Assembly: GCF_005795905.1 (NCBI RefSeq)
Contig: NZ_VAWE01000001.1
Span: 1,426,001-1,490,000, forward strand
Source: Streptomyces marianii
GTDB lineage: Bacteria; Actinomycetota; Actinomycetes; Streptomycetales; Streptomycetaceae
Reading direction: 5' to 3'
Length of the DNA stretch: 64,000 nt
Both the position numbers and the translations under genes were made by a program. The notes under the pieces were generated by a model, which searched no databases, was not told the origin of the DNA, and saw nothing but the letters and a program-made list of their open reading frames with translations. This document shows, piece after piece, positions 1 through 7,903 of this stretch; position 1 is the first letter of the stretch; each line of letters opens with the position of its first letter.

Positions 1-65
1 GACGCTCCGACGACGACGATGCGCCCCTCGCGCTTGAGGCGTTCGAGATATCCGTCAGCGGGCAT
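1..65 (-). CDS. FAD-dependent ferredoxin reductase, N-terminal fragment
   Basis: Only the first 21 codons are in the window; the gene runs off the left edge. The minus-strand ATG at 63-65 opens a frame ending in a hydrophobic beta strand followed by G-A-S, the start of a Rossmann dinucleotide-binding fold (VVVGAS). It overlaps the 3' end of the ferredoxin gene by 11 bases, so the two are translationally coupled. A ferredoxin directly upstream of a Rossmann flavoprotein is the usual layout of a P450 redox-partner pair, so an NAD(P)H-dependent ferredoxin reductase is likely. The catalytic domain is not visible, so the call rests on a short stretch plus context. Confidence 0.6.
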   Translation of the reverse strand, partial: MPADGYLERLKREGRIVVVGA

Positions 66-285
66 CGGACGCCTCCCCCGCGGTCACGGCCTCGTCGGAC
101 CGGTCCAGGAGGATGGCCTGGACGGGACAGGCCGTCACGGCCCGGACCACGTCGTCCCGCCACGCCTCGTCAGGTCGGGGTTTGTACAGCAGCGCTTCCT
201 CGCCGTGTATTTCGAAGACGTCCGGAGCGAGGAAGGCGCACTGCGCGTACCCCTGGCACCGGTTGAGATCGACAACAACTCTCAC
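55..285 (-). CDS. [3Fe-4S] single-cluster ferredoxin
   Basis: This 76-residue acidic protein starts at GTG (283-285), with AAGGG about 10 bases upstream. Cysteines C10 and C16 and a late C53-Pro (ACP motif) form the three-cysteine pattern of actinobacterial [3Fe-4S] ferredoxins. These carry electrons from a flavin reductase to cytochromes P450. The residue between the first pair is Ala/Tyr rather than a fourth Cys, which fits a 3Fe cluster. It overlaps the reductase start by 11 bases. Two P450 genes lie in the window (4.2 kb and 18.7 kb), but neither is adjacent, so the client is unknown; it may lie beyond the left edge. Confidence 0.85.
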   Translation of the reverse strand: MRVVVDLNRCQGYAQCAFLAPDVFEIHGEEALLYKPRPDEAWRDDVVRAVTACPVQAILLDRSDEAVTAGEASDAR

Positions 286-496
286 CGCGGATCAGCCCTT
301 CCCGTGCCTCGTCACTCCCCCGGAACCAGCATGCGAGCGCCGGCGCGGTCCTGCTCGCCGTGGCGGGCCGAACGAGTGAGCAGGCGGAGGCGGACCGGGG
401 GAGAGCCCCGGCCGACCGGGTCATGCCGGCCCGGGCGGGCGGTCGCGGGGCAGGCGGGACGGGCAGCCGGCCCCGGAACGGCCGGACGCGACGGGG

Positions 497-1135
497 TCAG
501 ACCTTCTCCTCCGGCTGCGGCCGGGATCTCATCGGGACCCGCAGCAGATGCACGCCGATCATCGCGGACCAGGCCGGGAAGACCATTTCCGACCAGGGGA
601 AGCCGGGCCCCGCGAACAGCAGTACCAGGCCGGCCGCGTACCCGATGAGGACCATCGGGCGGGGGATCATGCCGAGCTGGCGGCCGATGGTCGAGGTCGC
701 GAAGATGAACACGGCGGCCATCCGCATCGAGTAGGTGGTCAGCAGCGTGTAGGCGAAGTCGCGACCGAAGTCCGAGGGCTGCTGGTCCTCGAGGAGGCTG
801 CCCGCGGCGGACGCGGCCCCGAAAATGGTCGCCACGAACACCAGACCGCTGCCGAGGAACACCGTCGCGACGAGCTTGTCCTCCCGCTCGCCGACCTGGG
901 TCCGCAGCGCGCCCGTGAACCACAGGAAGAAGATCCCGGCGAACGGGACCAGCTCCAGGGCCATGCGCACCGCCCTGCGGCGGTCGGGGCTGAGGGCGTC
1001 GCCACCCACGGGGGTGGCACCCTCGGGAATCGCCAGCCGCATCAGCACGATCGCGGCGGCCAGCAGCACCGCGAACACGATCCCGGCCAGTCCCGCGGCG
1101 CGGGGGGTGCGCAGTCGCTCCAGGTTCGGTTCCAT
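497..1135 (-). CDS. Four-helix integral membrane protein of unknown function
   Basis: A 212-residue protein starting at ATG 1133-1135 (Met-Glu-Pro-Asn). It has four clear hydrophobic segments, near residues 15-32, 60-80, 90-115 and 135-185, joined by short charged loops, and an acidic/basic C-terminal tail. I recognise no catalytic motif. It resembles small conserved actinomycete membrane proteins of unknown function. It lies downstream of the gamma-glutamyltranspeptidase gene on the same strand, but a strong hairpin at 1209-1236 separates them, so it probably has its own promoter. No function is claimed. Confidence 0.7.
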   Translation of the reverse strand: MEPNLERLRTPRAAGLAGIVFAVLLAAAIVLMRLAIPEGATPVGGDALSPDRRRAVRMALELVPFAGIFFLWFTGALRTQVGEREDKLVATVFLGSGLVFVATIFGAASAAGSLLEDQQPSDFGRDFAYTLLTTYSMRMAAVFIFATSTIGRQLGMIPRPMVLIGYAAGLVLLFAGPGFPWSEMVFPAWSAMIGVHLLRVPMRSRPQPEEKV

Positions 1136-1208
1136 GGGCTGCTCGCTTTCTGTCCCTACCAGCAAGCAGCGGGAGGGCTGCGGCGCGCCACCGGGGCCGC
1201 CCGTGAGA

Positions 1209-1236
1209 GTGACCCCGGCGCCCGAGCCGGGGTCAC
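1209..1236 (-). terminator. Hairpin terminator of the gamma-glutamyltranspeptidase gene
   Basis: A perfect 11-bp inverted repeat (GTGACCCCGGC / GCCGGGGTCAC) with a 6-base loop begins 12 bases past the transpeptidase stop codon. There is no T run, as is common for Streptomyces terminators. Confidence 0.7.
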
Positions 1237-1247
1237 CGGGCACGGCT

Positions 1248-3077
1248 CTACGGGGTGCCCGACGGGCGGACGACCATCGCCGAGCCGCCCCCACGGCGTT
1301 CCTTCTCCGCCGCGGCCAGCCAGCGGCCGTCCGGCAGTCGCTGCACCCCGGTCGCGGCGCCGATCTCCGGGTTCTGGCGGAAGGCGTGGCCCAGGGCCTG
1401 GAGCTCGGACCTGAGCGGGCTGTTCCACAGCCCCGGTTCGAGTTCGGTGGTGGCCTGGTTGCGCTGGCTGGCCCGCGGCGCGGCGATCGCGTCGACCAGG
1501 GGCAGGCCGCGGTCGACGACGCCGGTGAGCGTCTGCAGGACGGTGGTGATGATCGTCGCGCCGCCCGGGGAGCCGAGGGCCAGCACGGGACGGGCACGCT
1601 CGTCCAGGACGATCGTCGGGGACATCGAGGACCGCGGCCGCTTGCCGGGGCCCGGGAGGTTGGGATCGTGGACGGCCGGGTCGGCGGGGGCGAAGGAGAA
1701 GTCCGTCAGCTCGTTGTTCAGGAGGAAGCCCCGGCCGGGGACGGTGATACCGCTGCCGCCGGTCGACTCGATCGTCAGGGTGTAGGCGACGACGTTGCCC
1801 CACCTGTCGGCGACGGTGAGATGGGTGGTGTTCTCGCCCTCGTACGTCGTCGGCGCGGCCCTGCCCCCGGACACGCACGGCCTCGGGCTGCGCGGGTCAC
1901 CGGGCGCGAGCGGGCTGCTGAGGACGGCGTCGTCGCGGATGAGGCAGGCCCGGCTGTCCGCGTACCGCTGGGAGAGCAGCTCGCGCACCGGGACGTCCTC
2001 GAACGCCGGGTCGCCGACCCAGCGCCCCCGGTCGGCGAAGGCGATCCGGCTCGACTCGATGAAGCGGTGCAGGTACTTCGCCTCGGACAAGCCGGAGAGG
2101 TCGGTGCCCTCCAGGATGTTCAGCGCCTCGCCGACGCCGGTGCCGCCCGACGACGACGGGGCCATGCCGTAGACGTCGAGCCCCCGGTACGACACCTTCG
2201 TCGGGTGCCGGCGCACGGTCTCGTACGAGGCGAGGTCGCGCAGCGTCAGGTCGCCGGGGCGTACGACGCGGGTGGCGCCCTCGCGCAGCTCCGGGGCGCG
2301 CACGGTGCCGACGATGTCGCGGGCCACGGCGCCCCGGTACAGCACTCCGCTGCCCTTGCGCCCGATCTCGGCGTAGGTGCGGGCGAGATCGGGGTTCTTG
2401 AAGACCGAGCCGGGCTGCGGCAGCCGGCCGCCGGGCAGGAACAGCCGGGCGCTGGCCGGGAAGTCCCGGAACCGGGCCTCGTTCGCCCGAGTCTGGCTGC
2501 GGAAGGTCTCGTCGACGGTGAAGCCGTTCCTCGCCAGCCGCTCCGCGGGCTTCAGCAACTGCGCGAGCGGGCGGCTGCCCCAGGCGGCGAGTGCCGCGTC
2601 CCAGGTCGCGAGGGTGCCGGGGGTGCCGACGCCGAGACCGCTGGTGACGCCCTCCTCGAACGGGATGGGCTTGCCGTCCTCCTGGAACAGCGCGGCGTCC
2701 GCCGAGCGGGGCGCCGTCTCACGCCCGTCGATGGTGTGGACCCTGCGCTGCTTCGCGTCGTAGTGGACGAAGAAGCCGCCACCGCCGATGCCGGCCGAGT
2801 ACGGCTCGGTGACCCCGAGCGCCGCGGCCGTGGCGACGGCCGCGTCCACGGCGTTCCCGCCGCGCCTCAGCACCTCGACGCCCACCGCGGAGGCGTCCGC
2901 GTCGACGCTCGCGACCGCGCCCCCGTACCCGGCGGCCACGGGCTCCTTCACCGGTGCCGGCGCCCCCGGTGCCTGCTGCGTCGGCGGTGCGGCCGCACCG
3001 GCCGTGAGTACGGCCAGGGCGACGGTGACGGTGACGGTGACGGCGACTGGAGCGTGACGGACGACTCTGCGACGCAT
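1248..3077 (-). CDS. ggt: Secreted gamma-glutamyltranspeptidase
   Basis: Cleaves gamma-glutamyl bonds, for example in glutathione, and transfers the glutamyl group to water or an acceptor, outside the cell. The 609-residue protein starts at ATG 3075-3077. Its basic N-terminus and long hydrophobic stretch ending in Ala-Ala-Ala near residue 30 make a Sec signal peptide. The large-subunit motif RRGGNAVDAAVATAAALGV is at about 71-89. The autoprocessing/catalytic Thr is T417 in ENTTHLTVAD, which generates the small subunit. GGSG and NNELTDF motifs follow, as in the N-terminal nucleophile hydrolase fold. Length matches the family. The signal-peptide h-region is encoded by tandem GACGGT units, giving Thr-Val repeats. 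It is a single gene with a terminator hairpin just downstream. Confidence 0.93.
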   Translation of the reverse strand: MRRRVVRHAPVAVTVTVTVALAVLTAGAAAPPTQQAPGAPAPVKEPVAAGYGGAVASVDADASAVGVEVLRRGGNAVDAAVATAAALGVTEPYSAGIGGGGFFVHYDAKQRRVHTIDGRETAPRSADAALFQEDGKPIPFEEGVTSGLGVGTPGTLATWDAALAAWGSRPLAQLLKPAERLARNGFTVDETFRSQTRANEARFRDFPASARLFLPGGRLPQPGSVFKNPDLARTYAEIGRKGSGVLYRGAVARDIVGTVRAPELREGATRVVRPGDLTLRDLASYETVRRHPTKVSYRGLDVYGMAPSSSGGTGVGEALNILEGTDLSGLSEAKYLHRFIESSRIAFADRGRWVGDPAFEDVPVRELLSQRYADSRACLIRDDAVLSSPLAPGDPRSPRPCVSGGRAAPTTYEGENTTHLTVADRWGNVVAYTLTIESTGGSGITVPGRGFLLNNELTDFSFAPADPAVHDPNLPGPGKRPRSSMSPTIVLDERARPVLALGSPGGATIITTVLQTLTGVVDRGLPLVDAIAAPRASQRNQATTELEPGLWNSPLRSELQALGHAFRQNPEIGAATGVQRLPDGRWLAAAEKERRGGGSAMVVRPSGTP

Positions 3078-3203
3078 GCGTACCTCCATCCGGCGAACGT
3101 CCGCGCAGCGTAACGTCACCACGCGCTCACCGTCAGGAACACATCGGGACTGCTTCGGACCACTTCGAACATTTTTCCGCCCGGACCGCTAGCATGCGCG
3201 CCC

Positions 3204-3974
3204 ATGAACGAAGACCTCCGCAACATCGTGCTCGGTGTCGTGGCCGCCGGTGTCAGCGCCTTCCTCGGCTGGACGGTCCGGACCTACCTGTGGCGCCGCA
3301 AGCTCCGCCGCAAGCAGGCCTTCTTCGGTCTCCCCGGGAACTCCGAGTGCCTGCTCGTGGTCAACCGCGACGCCGGCACCGACGGCGCCGTGCACCGCTT
3401 CGACGTGTTCGCGCTGCTGGAGCTCTCCGCGCTCATCAAGGACTGCGGGGCGAACGCGCGGATACTCCAGCACGACGTCGCCCAGCAGGGTTTCGGCGAG
3501 CGCACCGAGTTCTGCGTCGGGGGGCCGGGCTCCAACCGCCGGATGGCCGCCCATCTGAGCAGTCTGCTGCCCGGGGTGAAGGTCAACACGGACGTGGAGG
3601 CGGGCCAGGACCGAGGTGCCTTCCAGATCGGTTCGGAGCGCTATCTGCTGGAGCCGGGCGCCACCGAGTACGTGCTCCTCGCGCGGCTGACCGCGGGTGA
3701 GGGCGGCCGGCCGGTGTTCCTCTTCTGCGGCCAGCGCGCCATCACCAACCAGGCGGCGACCCGCTATCTGGCCCGCCACCACGAGAAGCTCGCCCGCAAG
3801 CACGGCCCGAGCTCCTTCGTCCTGCTGCTGAAGGTGGTCAACACCCAGGCGTACGGCCCGGATGTCGTCGAGCTGGTCGCCGACGTGACCCGCGCGGCCC
3901 AGTCCCCGGCCCCGGCGGCCGCGCCGGAGCCTGCTCCGGCGCCGTCGCGCAAGTCCCACCGGGCGAAGAGCTAG
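3204..3974 (+). CDS. Conserved membrane-anchored protein of unknown function
   Basis: 256 residues starting at ATG 3204. A single N-terminal membrane segment (about 7-27) is followed by a basic stretch (RRKLRRK), so the rest should be cytoplasmic. The soluble part is an ordered domain of about 190 residues, and the tail is Ala/Pro-rich (APAPAAAPEPAPAPS) and ends in basic residues. Proteins of this layout are common in Streptomyces genomes, but I know of no established function. It is transcribed divergently from ggt, with about 125 bases between the starts. The stop codon lies inside a dispersed palindromic repeat unit (3971-4005) that also occurs at 57.8 kb. Confidence 0.75.
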   Translation: MNEDLRNIVLGVVAAGVSAFLGWTVRTYLWRRKLRRKQAFFGLPGNSECLLVVNRDAGTDGAVHRFDVFALLELSALIKDCGANARILQHDVAQQGFGERTEFCVGGPGSNRRMAAHLSSLLPGVKVNTDVEAGQDRGAFQIGSERYLLEPGATEYVLLARLTAGEGGRPVFLFCGQRAITNQAATRYLARHHEKLARKHGPSSFVLLLKVVNTQAYGPDVVELVADVTRAAQSPAPAAAPEPAPAPSRKSHRAKS

Positions 3975-4005
3975 TCCCGCGTCAGGTGAGGTTTGCCCGT
4001 CAAGG
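3971..4005 (+). repeat. Dispersed repeat unit, copy 1
   Basis: Matches the pattern CTAGTsCCGCGTCAGG followed by sGTTTGCCCGTC. The gene stop codon TAG (3972-3974) is part of the unit. Related copies lie at 4103-4140 and 4161-4195 (inverted) and as an inverted pair at 57750-57813. Confidence 0.6.
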
Positions 4006-4102
4006 AACGTCGTCCGGTGCGGTAAATCGCAAGGCGCCGGATCGACCTCGCAGTGGGCCTACTCGGTTGATTCGGCAACGCCGCGAGTCGCCGTGCCGGG
4101 CG

Positions 4103-4140
4103 CCGCGACGGGGCGAACGCCGCCTGACGCGGCACTAGTT
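4103..4140 (-). repeat. Dispersed repeat unit, copy 2
   Basis: Read on the minus strand it begins AACTAGTGCCGCGTCAGG and continues CGGCGTTCGCCCCGTCGCGG. It shares about 34 of 38 positions with the unit at 57750-57784. Confidence 0.6.
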
Positions 4141-4160
4141 GTTCTGTCCCGGGAGGGTCT

Positions 4161-4195
4161 GCCCGCAAGGGCGCACGTCGCCTGACGCGGTACCG
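4161..4195 (-). repeat. Dispersed repeat unit, copy 3 (diverged)
   Basis: Minus-strand reading GGTACCGCGTCAGGCGACGT followed by GCGCCC. It is in tandem with copy 2, in the same orientation and about 20 bases away. The region 3975-4242 holds no gene. Confidence 0.5.
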
Positions 4196-4242
4196 GCGAG
4201 CGCCGCGGTTCTGCGCGAGCGGAGGTGCGCCGCGGCCCCGCG

Positions 4243-5544
4243 TCACCCGTGCGCACCCGCCAGGGCCAGCGGCAGCGACTTCAGCCCGTTGATGAAGTTG
4301 GACACCAGCCGCCGGGGCTCCCCGGCCGGGGCGTAGGGCGGCAGCAGGGCCCTCGCCTCCTCGTGCAGCACCCGGAGCTGGAGGCGCGCGAAGTGGGCGC
4401 CGAGGCAGATGTGCGGGCCGTCGCCGAAGGAGACGTGGGGGTTGGGGGTGCGGGTCAGGTCAAGGCGGTGGGGGGCGCCGAAGACGCGGTCGTCGTAGTT
4501 GGCCGAGGCGTGGAGGACGACGACCTTGTCGCCGGCGCGGACGTCCTGGCCGGCGAGGGTCGTGTCGTGGGTCGCCGTGCGGCGGAACGAGAGTACGGGC
4601 GGGTGCCAGCGCAGCAGTTCCTCGACCGCGGTGTCCGGTGCCGCCTCGCCGGAGCGGAGGCGTCGCTGCTGGTCCGGGTGTTCGGCGAGGGCGAGGAACC
4701 CCCCGGGCGCGGCACTGCGGACGGTGTCGTTGCCGGCGACGGTCAGGAGGAAGAAGAACATCTCCAACTCGCCGTCGTGGAGTCCGCCGGCGGCGAGCGC
4801 GGTCATGACGTCGTCGCCGGGGTGGCGGCGCTTGTACGCCGCGAGTTCGCGGGCGTAGTCGAACATCTCCTTGAGCATCGCGGGCGAGCGCGGGTTGACG
4901 GGTCTGCCGTCCGCGTCGAGCACGGGTGGCTCGTCCGGGTCCTGGTAGCCGATGACGCGCTCCGTCCACGTCAGCAGCAGCTCCCGGTCGCCCTCAGGGA
5001 CGCCCAGCAGATCCGCGAGGTTGAGGAGCGCGTAGTCGTCGGTCACGGCGGTGACGAGGTCGACGACGGGTCCGGCCGCGCGGGCTGCGCCGAGCAGTTC
5101 CCGGGCCCGGGTACGGGCAGCGGAGGTGAAGCGGTCGACCCGGCCGGGAGTGAAGGCCCGGCCGACGAGCCGCCGCAGCCGGCCGTGGTCGGAACGGCCC
5201 TCCCCCGCCGCTCCGGCGACCGGCCCCGGTCCGGCCGTACGTCGGGGGCACGGGTCCTGGTTGAGCATCATGCGGCGGATGAAGGGCAGGTCGGCCGGGT
5301 CGGGGTCGCGGATCTGGGTGGCACCGGTCCAGGACGAGTACGTCCGCGGCTCCTTGAGGACGTGCACGACGTCGGCGTGCCGGGCGACGGCCCAGAAGCC
5401 GGGCCCCGGGGGCCAGCCCAGTACCCCGTACTCGTCCTGCCAGGAGACGGGGTGCCGGTCGCGCAGCTCGCGGAAGGCCGCGTGCGGCAGCCCGGCCGCG
5501 TACAGGCGCGGGTCGAAGACGTCCGGGACGGGCGCGGTGCTCAT
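4243..5544 (-). CDS. Cytochrome P450, CYP124/125-like
   Basis: A 433-residue haem monooxygenase starting at ATG 5542-5544. The start overlaps the stop of the upstream hydrolase gene (ATGA), so the pair is coupled. Visible motifs: I-helix AGNDT (270-274), ExxR E309-L-L-R312, and haem loop FGDGPHICLG with the cysteine ligand at C380. The phrases around YSSWTGATQI, MLNQDP and the RLRRLVGRAFTP helix resemble actinobacterial P450s acting on lipid or sterol-like substrates. It is odd in having about 20 extra Pro/Gly/Arg-rich residues (about 99-118) between NQDP and DHGRLRRLV, where relatives are contiguous. The substrate is unknown. It is 12 kb from the peptide cluster and probably unrelated to it. 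Confidence 0.88.
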   Translation of the reverse strand: MSTAPVPDVFDPRLYAAGLPHAAFRELRDRHPVSWQDEYGVLGWPPGPGFWAVARHADVVHVLKEPRTYSSWTGATQIRDPDPADLPFIRRMMLNQDPCPRRTAGPGPVAGAAGEGRSDHGRLRRLVGRAFTPGRVDRFTSAARTRARELLGAARAAGPVVDLVTAVTDDYALLNLADLLGVPEGDRELLLTWTERVIGYQDPDEPPVLDADGRPVNPRSPAMLKEMFDYARELAAYKRRHPGDDVMTALAAGGLHDGELEMFFFLLTVAGNDTVRSAAPGGFLALAEHPDQQRRLRSGEAAPDTAVEELLRWHPPVLSFRRTATHDTTLAGQDVRAGDKVVVLHASANYDDRVFGAPHRLDLTRTPNPHVSFGDGPHICLGAHFARLQLRVLHEEARALLPPYAPAGEPRRLVSNFINGLKSLPLALAGAHG

Positions 5545-6311
5545 ACGTCGGCCCGGAGGAAGTCCTCGACGATCCGGATCAGCTGCAGCGGCGTCTCGTC
5601 CATGGCGTAGTGCCCGGCGTGGGCCAGTTCGGCGAGCTCGCCCTGCGGGTACGAGCGCATCCAGGTGTCCCGCATCAGCCGGGCGTTGACGGCCGGGTCG
5701 AGGGTGCCGGTGACGGCGAGCGCGGGGACGGCGGAACCGTCCACCTCGGTGTGGAAGTCCTCGACGGCCCATGAGTCCAGCCAGGCGCGGACGGCCTTGG
5801 GGTCGCTGCGCTCCACGGATCGGCGGACCATGCGGTCCAGCCAGGCGGCGGGCCGCACCGAGCCGGTGGTGAGGTCGATGATGATCCGGCGGTTCTCCGG
5901 GCGTTCGGCGGCATCGGCGAAGAGCCCCCACTGCTCCGGCGGCATGGGCAGCCCGTTGGCCGGGACCGGGGAGACGCCGACGATCCGCCGTACCCGGTCC
6001 GGCGCGAGGGCCGCGGCGCGCTGCGCCACGGCCCCGCCCATCGAGTGCCCGACGAGCGAGAAGCGGTCCCAGCCGAGGCGCCCGGCGAGGGCGAGGACGT
6101 CGGCGGCGCCCTCGGTCGTGGTGTACCCGCCCGGTGTGCCCATGGCCTCGCCGTAGCCGCGCAGATCGACGAACGCGTAGGTGAACGACTCCAGGTCCAG
6201 GTCGGGGCGCACGGTGGCGTAGGCGTCGCGGTCCGCGAGCCAGCCGTGGACGGCGACGACCCGGTGCGGGCCGTCGCCGAGGAGCGTGTGCGGAAGCACG
6301 AAGGGTGTCAC
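5541..6311 (-). CDS. Alpha/beta-hydrolase
   Basis: 256 residues starting at GTG 6309-6311, with GGAGAAG close upstream. The fold signature is clear: oxyanion region HGWLAD near residue 22, nucleophile elbow GHSMGG, a late Asp in the GTLD strand and the catalytic His in HAGHYAMDE. Proteins of this type hydrolyse esters or epoxides; the substrate cannot be told from sequence. Its stop overlaps the start of the downstream P450 by four bases, so hydrolase and P450 probably act on the same compound or its product. It is divergent from the L,D-transpeptidase gene, with the promoters lying in the about 200 bases between. Confidence 0.82.
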   Translation of the reverse strand: MTPFVLPHTLLGDGPHRVVAVHGWLADRDAYATVRPDLDLESFTYAFVDLRGYGEAMGTPGGYTTTEGAADVLALAGRLGWDRFSLVGHSMGGAVAQRAAALAPDRVRRIVGVSPVPANGLPMPPEQWGLFADAAERPENRRIIIDLTTGSVRPAAWLDRMVRRSVERSDPKAVRAWLDSWAVEDFHTEVDGSAVPALAVTGTLDPAVNARLMRDTWMRSYPQGELAELAHAGHYAMDETPLQLIRIVEDFLRADV

Positions 6312-6516
6312 GTCTTCTCCGTTCGCGGGACAGCGGGTGGGCGCGGGCCGTACGCCATCACGGTGTACCGGTGCGCGCCGCGCCGCCAGGGTGCAGAACC
6401 GGCGCACCGTCGGACATGTCACACCCAGGGGGGACGGAAATTCCCGGTATGTACGCAACCGGCGCCCCCGCTCGTTGCTCTCTACCAGGGAGAAGAACGT
6501 CACGGAGGTCATCGAG

Positions 6517-7737
6517 TTGAGCCGCAGCCGCGTCCACACGTACCCGAGCGCCCCGCCCGCCCGGCCGCGCCACCGCCGGGGCCGGCGGGCCGCCGCAACC
6601 GCCGGGGCGGTGGCTCTGGCGGTGGCGCTGGCGGGGTGTTCGGGCTCCGCCCCGAAGGATCCGGGAGCGGACGGCAAGGGTCAGTCGCGGACGAGTATCA
6701 CGGTGAGCCTGCGGGGCAAGCAGGCCAAGGCCGGTGAACCCGTGCGGGTGACCCTGGAGTCGGGGCGGCTGGACCAGGTGACGGTTGTCGGCTCCGGTGG
6801 CGAGAAGCTGGACGGCACGGTCTCCGCCGACGGGCGGAGCTGGGCCTCGTTCCGGGTCGCCGCACCGGGCACGGCATACGCGGTCGAGGCGCGGGACGAC
6901 GAAGGCGGCACGGCCCGGGCGGAGTTCGCCACGGCCGCGGCGGAGAAGGTCAACAAGCTGGCGCTGGCGCCTGGCAGGGACTCCACCGTGGGCATCGCCC
7001 AGCCGCTGTCGATCGTTTTCGACCACCCGGTGCGGAACAAGGCCGCCGTGGAGCGGCAGCTCAAGGTCACCACGTCGGACGACACCCGGGGCTCGTGGGG
7101 CTGGATGCGGGACTGGTCGGGCAAGGACCGGGTGGACTGGCGGCCCAGGGAGTACTGGAAGCCGGGGACGAAGGTGACGCTCGACGCCCGGCTGAACGGT
7201 GTCGACTCGGGGGCGGACGGCGGCTGGTTCGTCCGCGACTACCGGACCGGCTTCACGGTGGGCAGGCAGCAGGTGGTGAAGGTCGACCTCGACAACCACC
7301 GGCTGCGGCTCTACCGGGACGGGGTCCGGGTCAAGGACGTGCCCATGTCCGCGGGCACACCGGGTGGCGAGAAGGCCTCGTGGCGCGGCACGGCGGTGCT
7401 GATGGCCAAGGAGGGCACGATCAACATGCGTTCGGAGACCGTCGGCCTCGGTGACGCCTACGACAAGATGGTCGACTTCTCGATGCGGCTGACCTGGTCC
7501 GGGATGTACGCGCACGCCGCCCCCTGGAACGCCGCCTACTTCGGGAGTGCGAACCGGAGTTCGGGCTGTGTGGGGATGAGCGACGCGGACGCCGCCTCAA
7601 TCTACGCGGAGGTCCGGGTCGGTGACCCGTTCGAGATCACCGGCGGCGACGCCAAGGGCACCGTGGCGGTCAACAACGGCTACGGCGCGTGGAATCTCGA
7701 CTGGACGGAGTGGCGGGCGAAGAGCGCCCTGCGCTGA
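6517..7737 (+). CDS. Lipoprotein L,D-transpeptidase
   Basis: A cell-wall enzyme making 3-3 peptidoglycan cross-links, anchored to the outer face of the membrane. The start is taken as TTG 6517-6519, because GGAGG lies 8 bases before it and it gives a clean signal sequence: Arg-rich n-region, Ala/Val h-region and lipobox LAGC with C41 as the lipidated residue. Two Ig-like domains cover about 55-260. The YkuD catalytic domain follows, with H333 (MYAHAAPWN) and SSGCVGM giving nucleophile C351. The tail contains the Trp-rich segment seen in actinobacterial Ldts. No 3' hairpin was identified with confidence. An in-frame ATG upstream at 6286 would remove the signal peptide and is rejected. Confidence 0.92.
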   Translation: MSRSRVHTYPSAPPARPRHRRGRRAAATAGAVALAVALAGCSGSAPKDPGADGKGQSRTSITVSLRGKQAKAGEPVRVTLESGRLDQVTVVGSGGEKLDGTVSADGRSWASFRVAAPGTAYAVEARDDEGGTARAEFATAAAEKVNKLALAPGRDSTVGIAQPLSIVFDHPVRNKAAVERQLKVTTSDDTRGSWGWMRDWSGKDRVDWRPREYWKPGTKVTLDARLNGVDSGADGGWFVRDYRTGFTVGRQQVVKVDLDNHRLRLYRDGVRVKDVPMSAGTPGGEKASWRGTAVLMAKEGTINMRSETVGLGDAYDKMVDFSMRLTWSGMYAHAAPWNAAYFGSANRSSGCVGMSDADAASIYAEVRVGDPFEITGGDAKGTVAVNNGYGAWNLDWTEWRAKSALR

Positions 7738-7795
7738 AAAGGCGTCAGCGCGCGTTTCCGGCCGCGAACGCTAGTCGATGTCATGTCCAACAATC

Positions 7796-7855
7796 GTTAC
7801 GCTCGCGTAACTTACCGGCTGGTTACCAGAGGTAAGGGCGGGAGGTTACCGTCGG
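7796..7855. promoter_or_regulatory. Cluster of GTTAC/TTACC palindromes upstream of the CocE hydrolase gene
   Basis: Within 60 bases there is a perfect hairpin-like palindrome GTTACG-CTCG-CGTAAC (7796-7811). It is followed by TTACC...GGTAA (7812-7835) enclosing CTGGTTACCAG, and then another GGTTACC. The spacing suits dimeric repressor sites over a promoter. The regulator is unknown; function is inferred only. Confidence 0.4.
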
Positions 7856-7903
7856 GTCACTTCAGGCTGGCACGAGTCAGCCGGCACGATTCAGGAGTGA
7901 GCG

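Noticed and set aside
55..285. Ferredoxin and reductase as dedicated partners of the cluster P450
   Set aside because: They are 18 kb away, on the other side of housekeeping genes and an IS element; there is no positional support.
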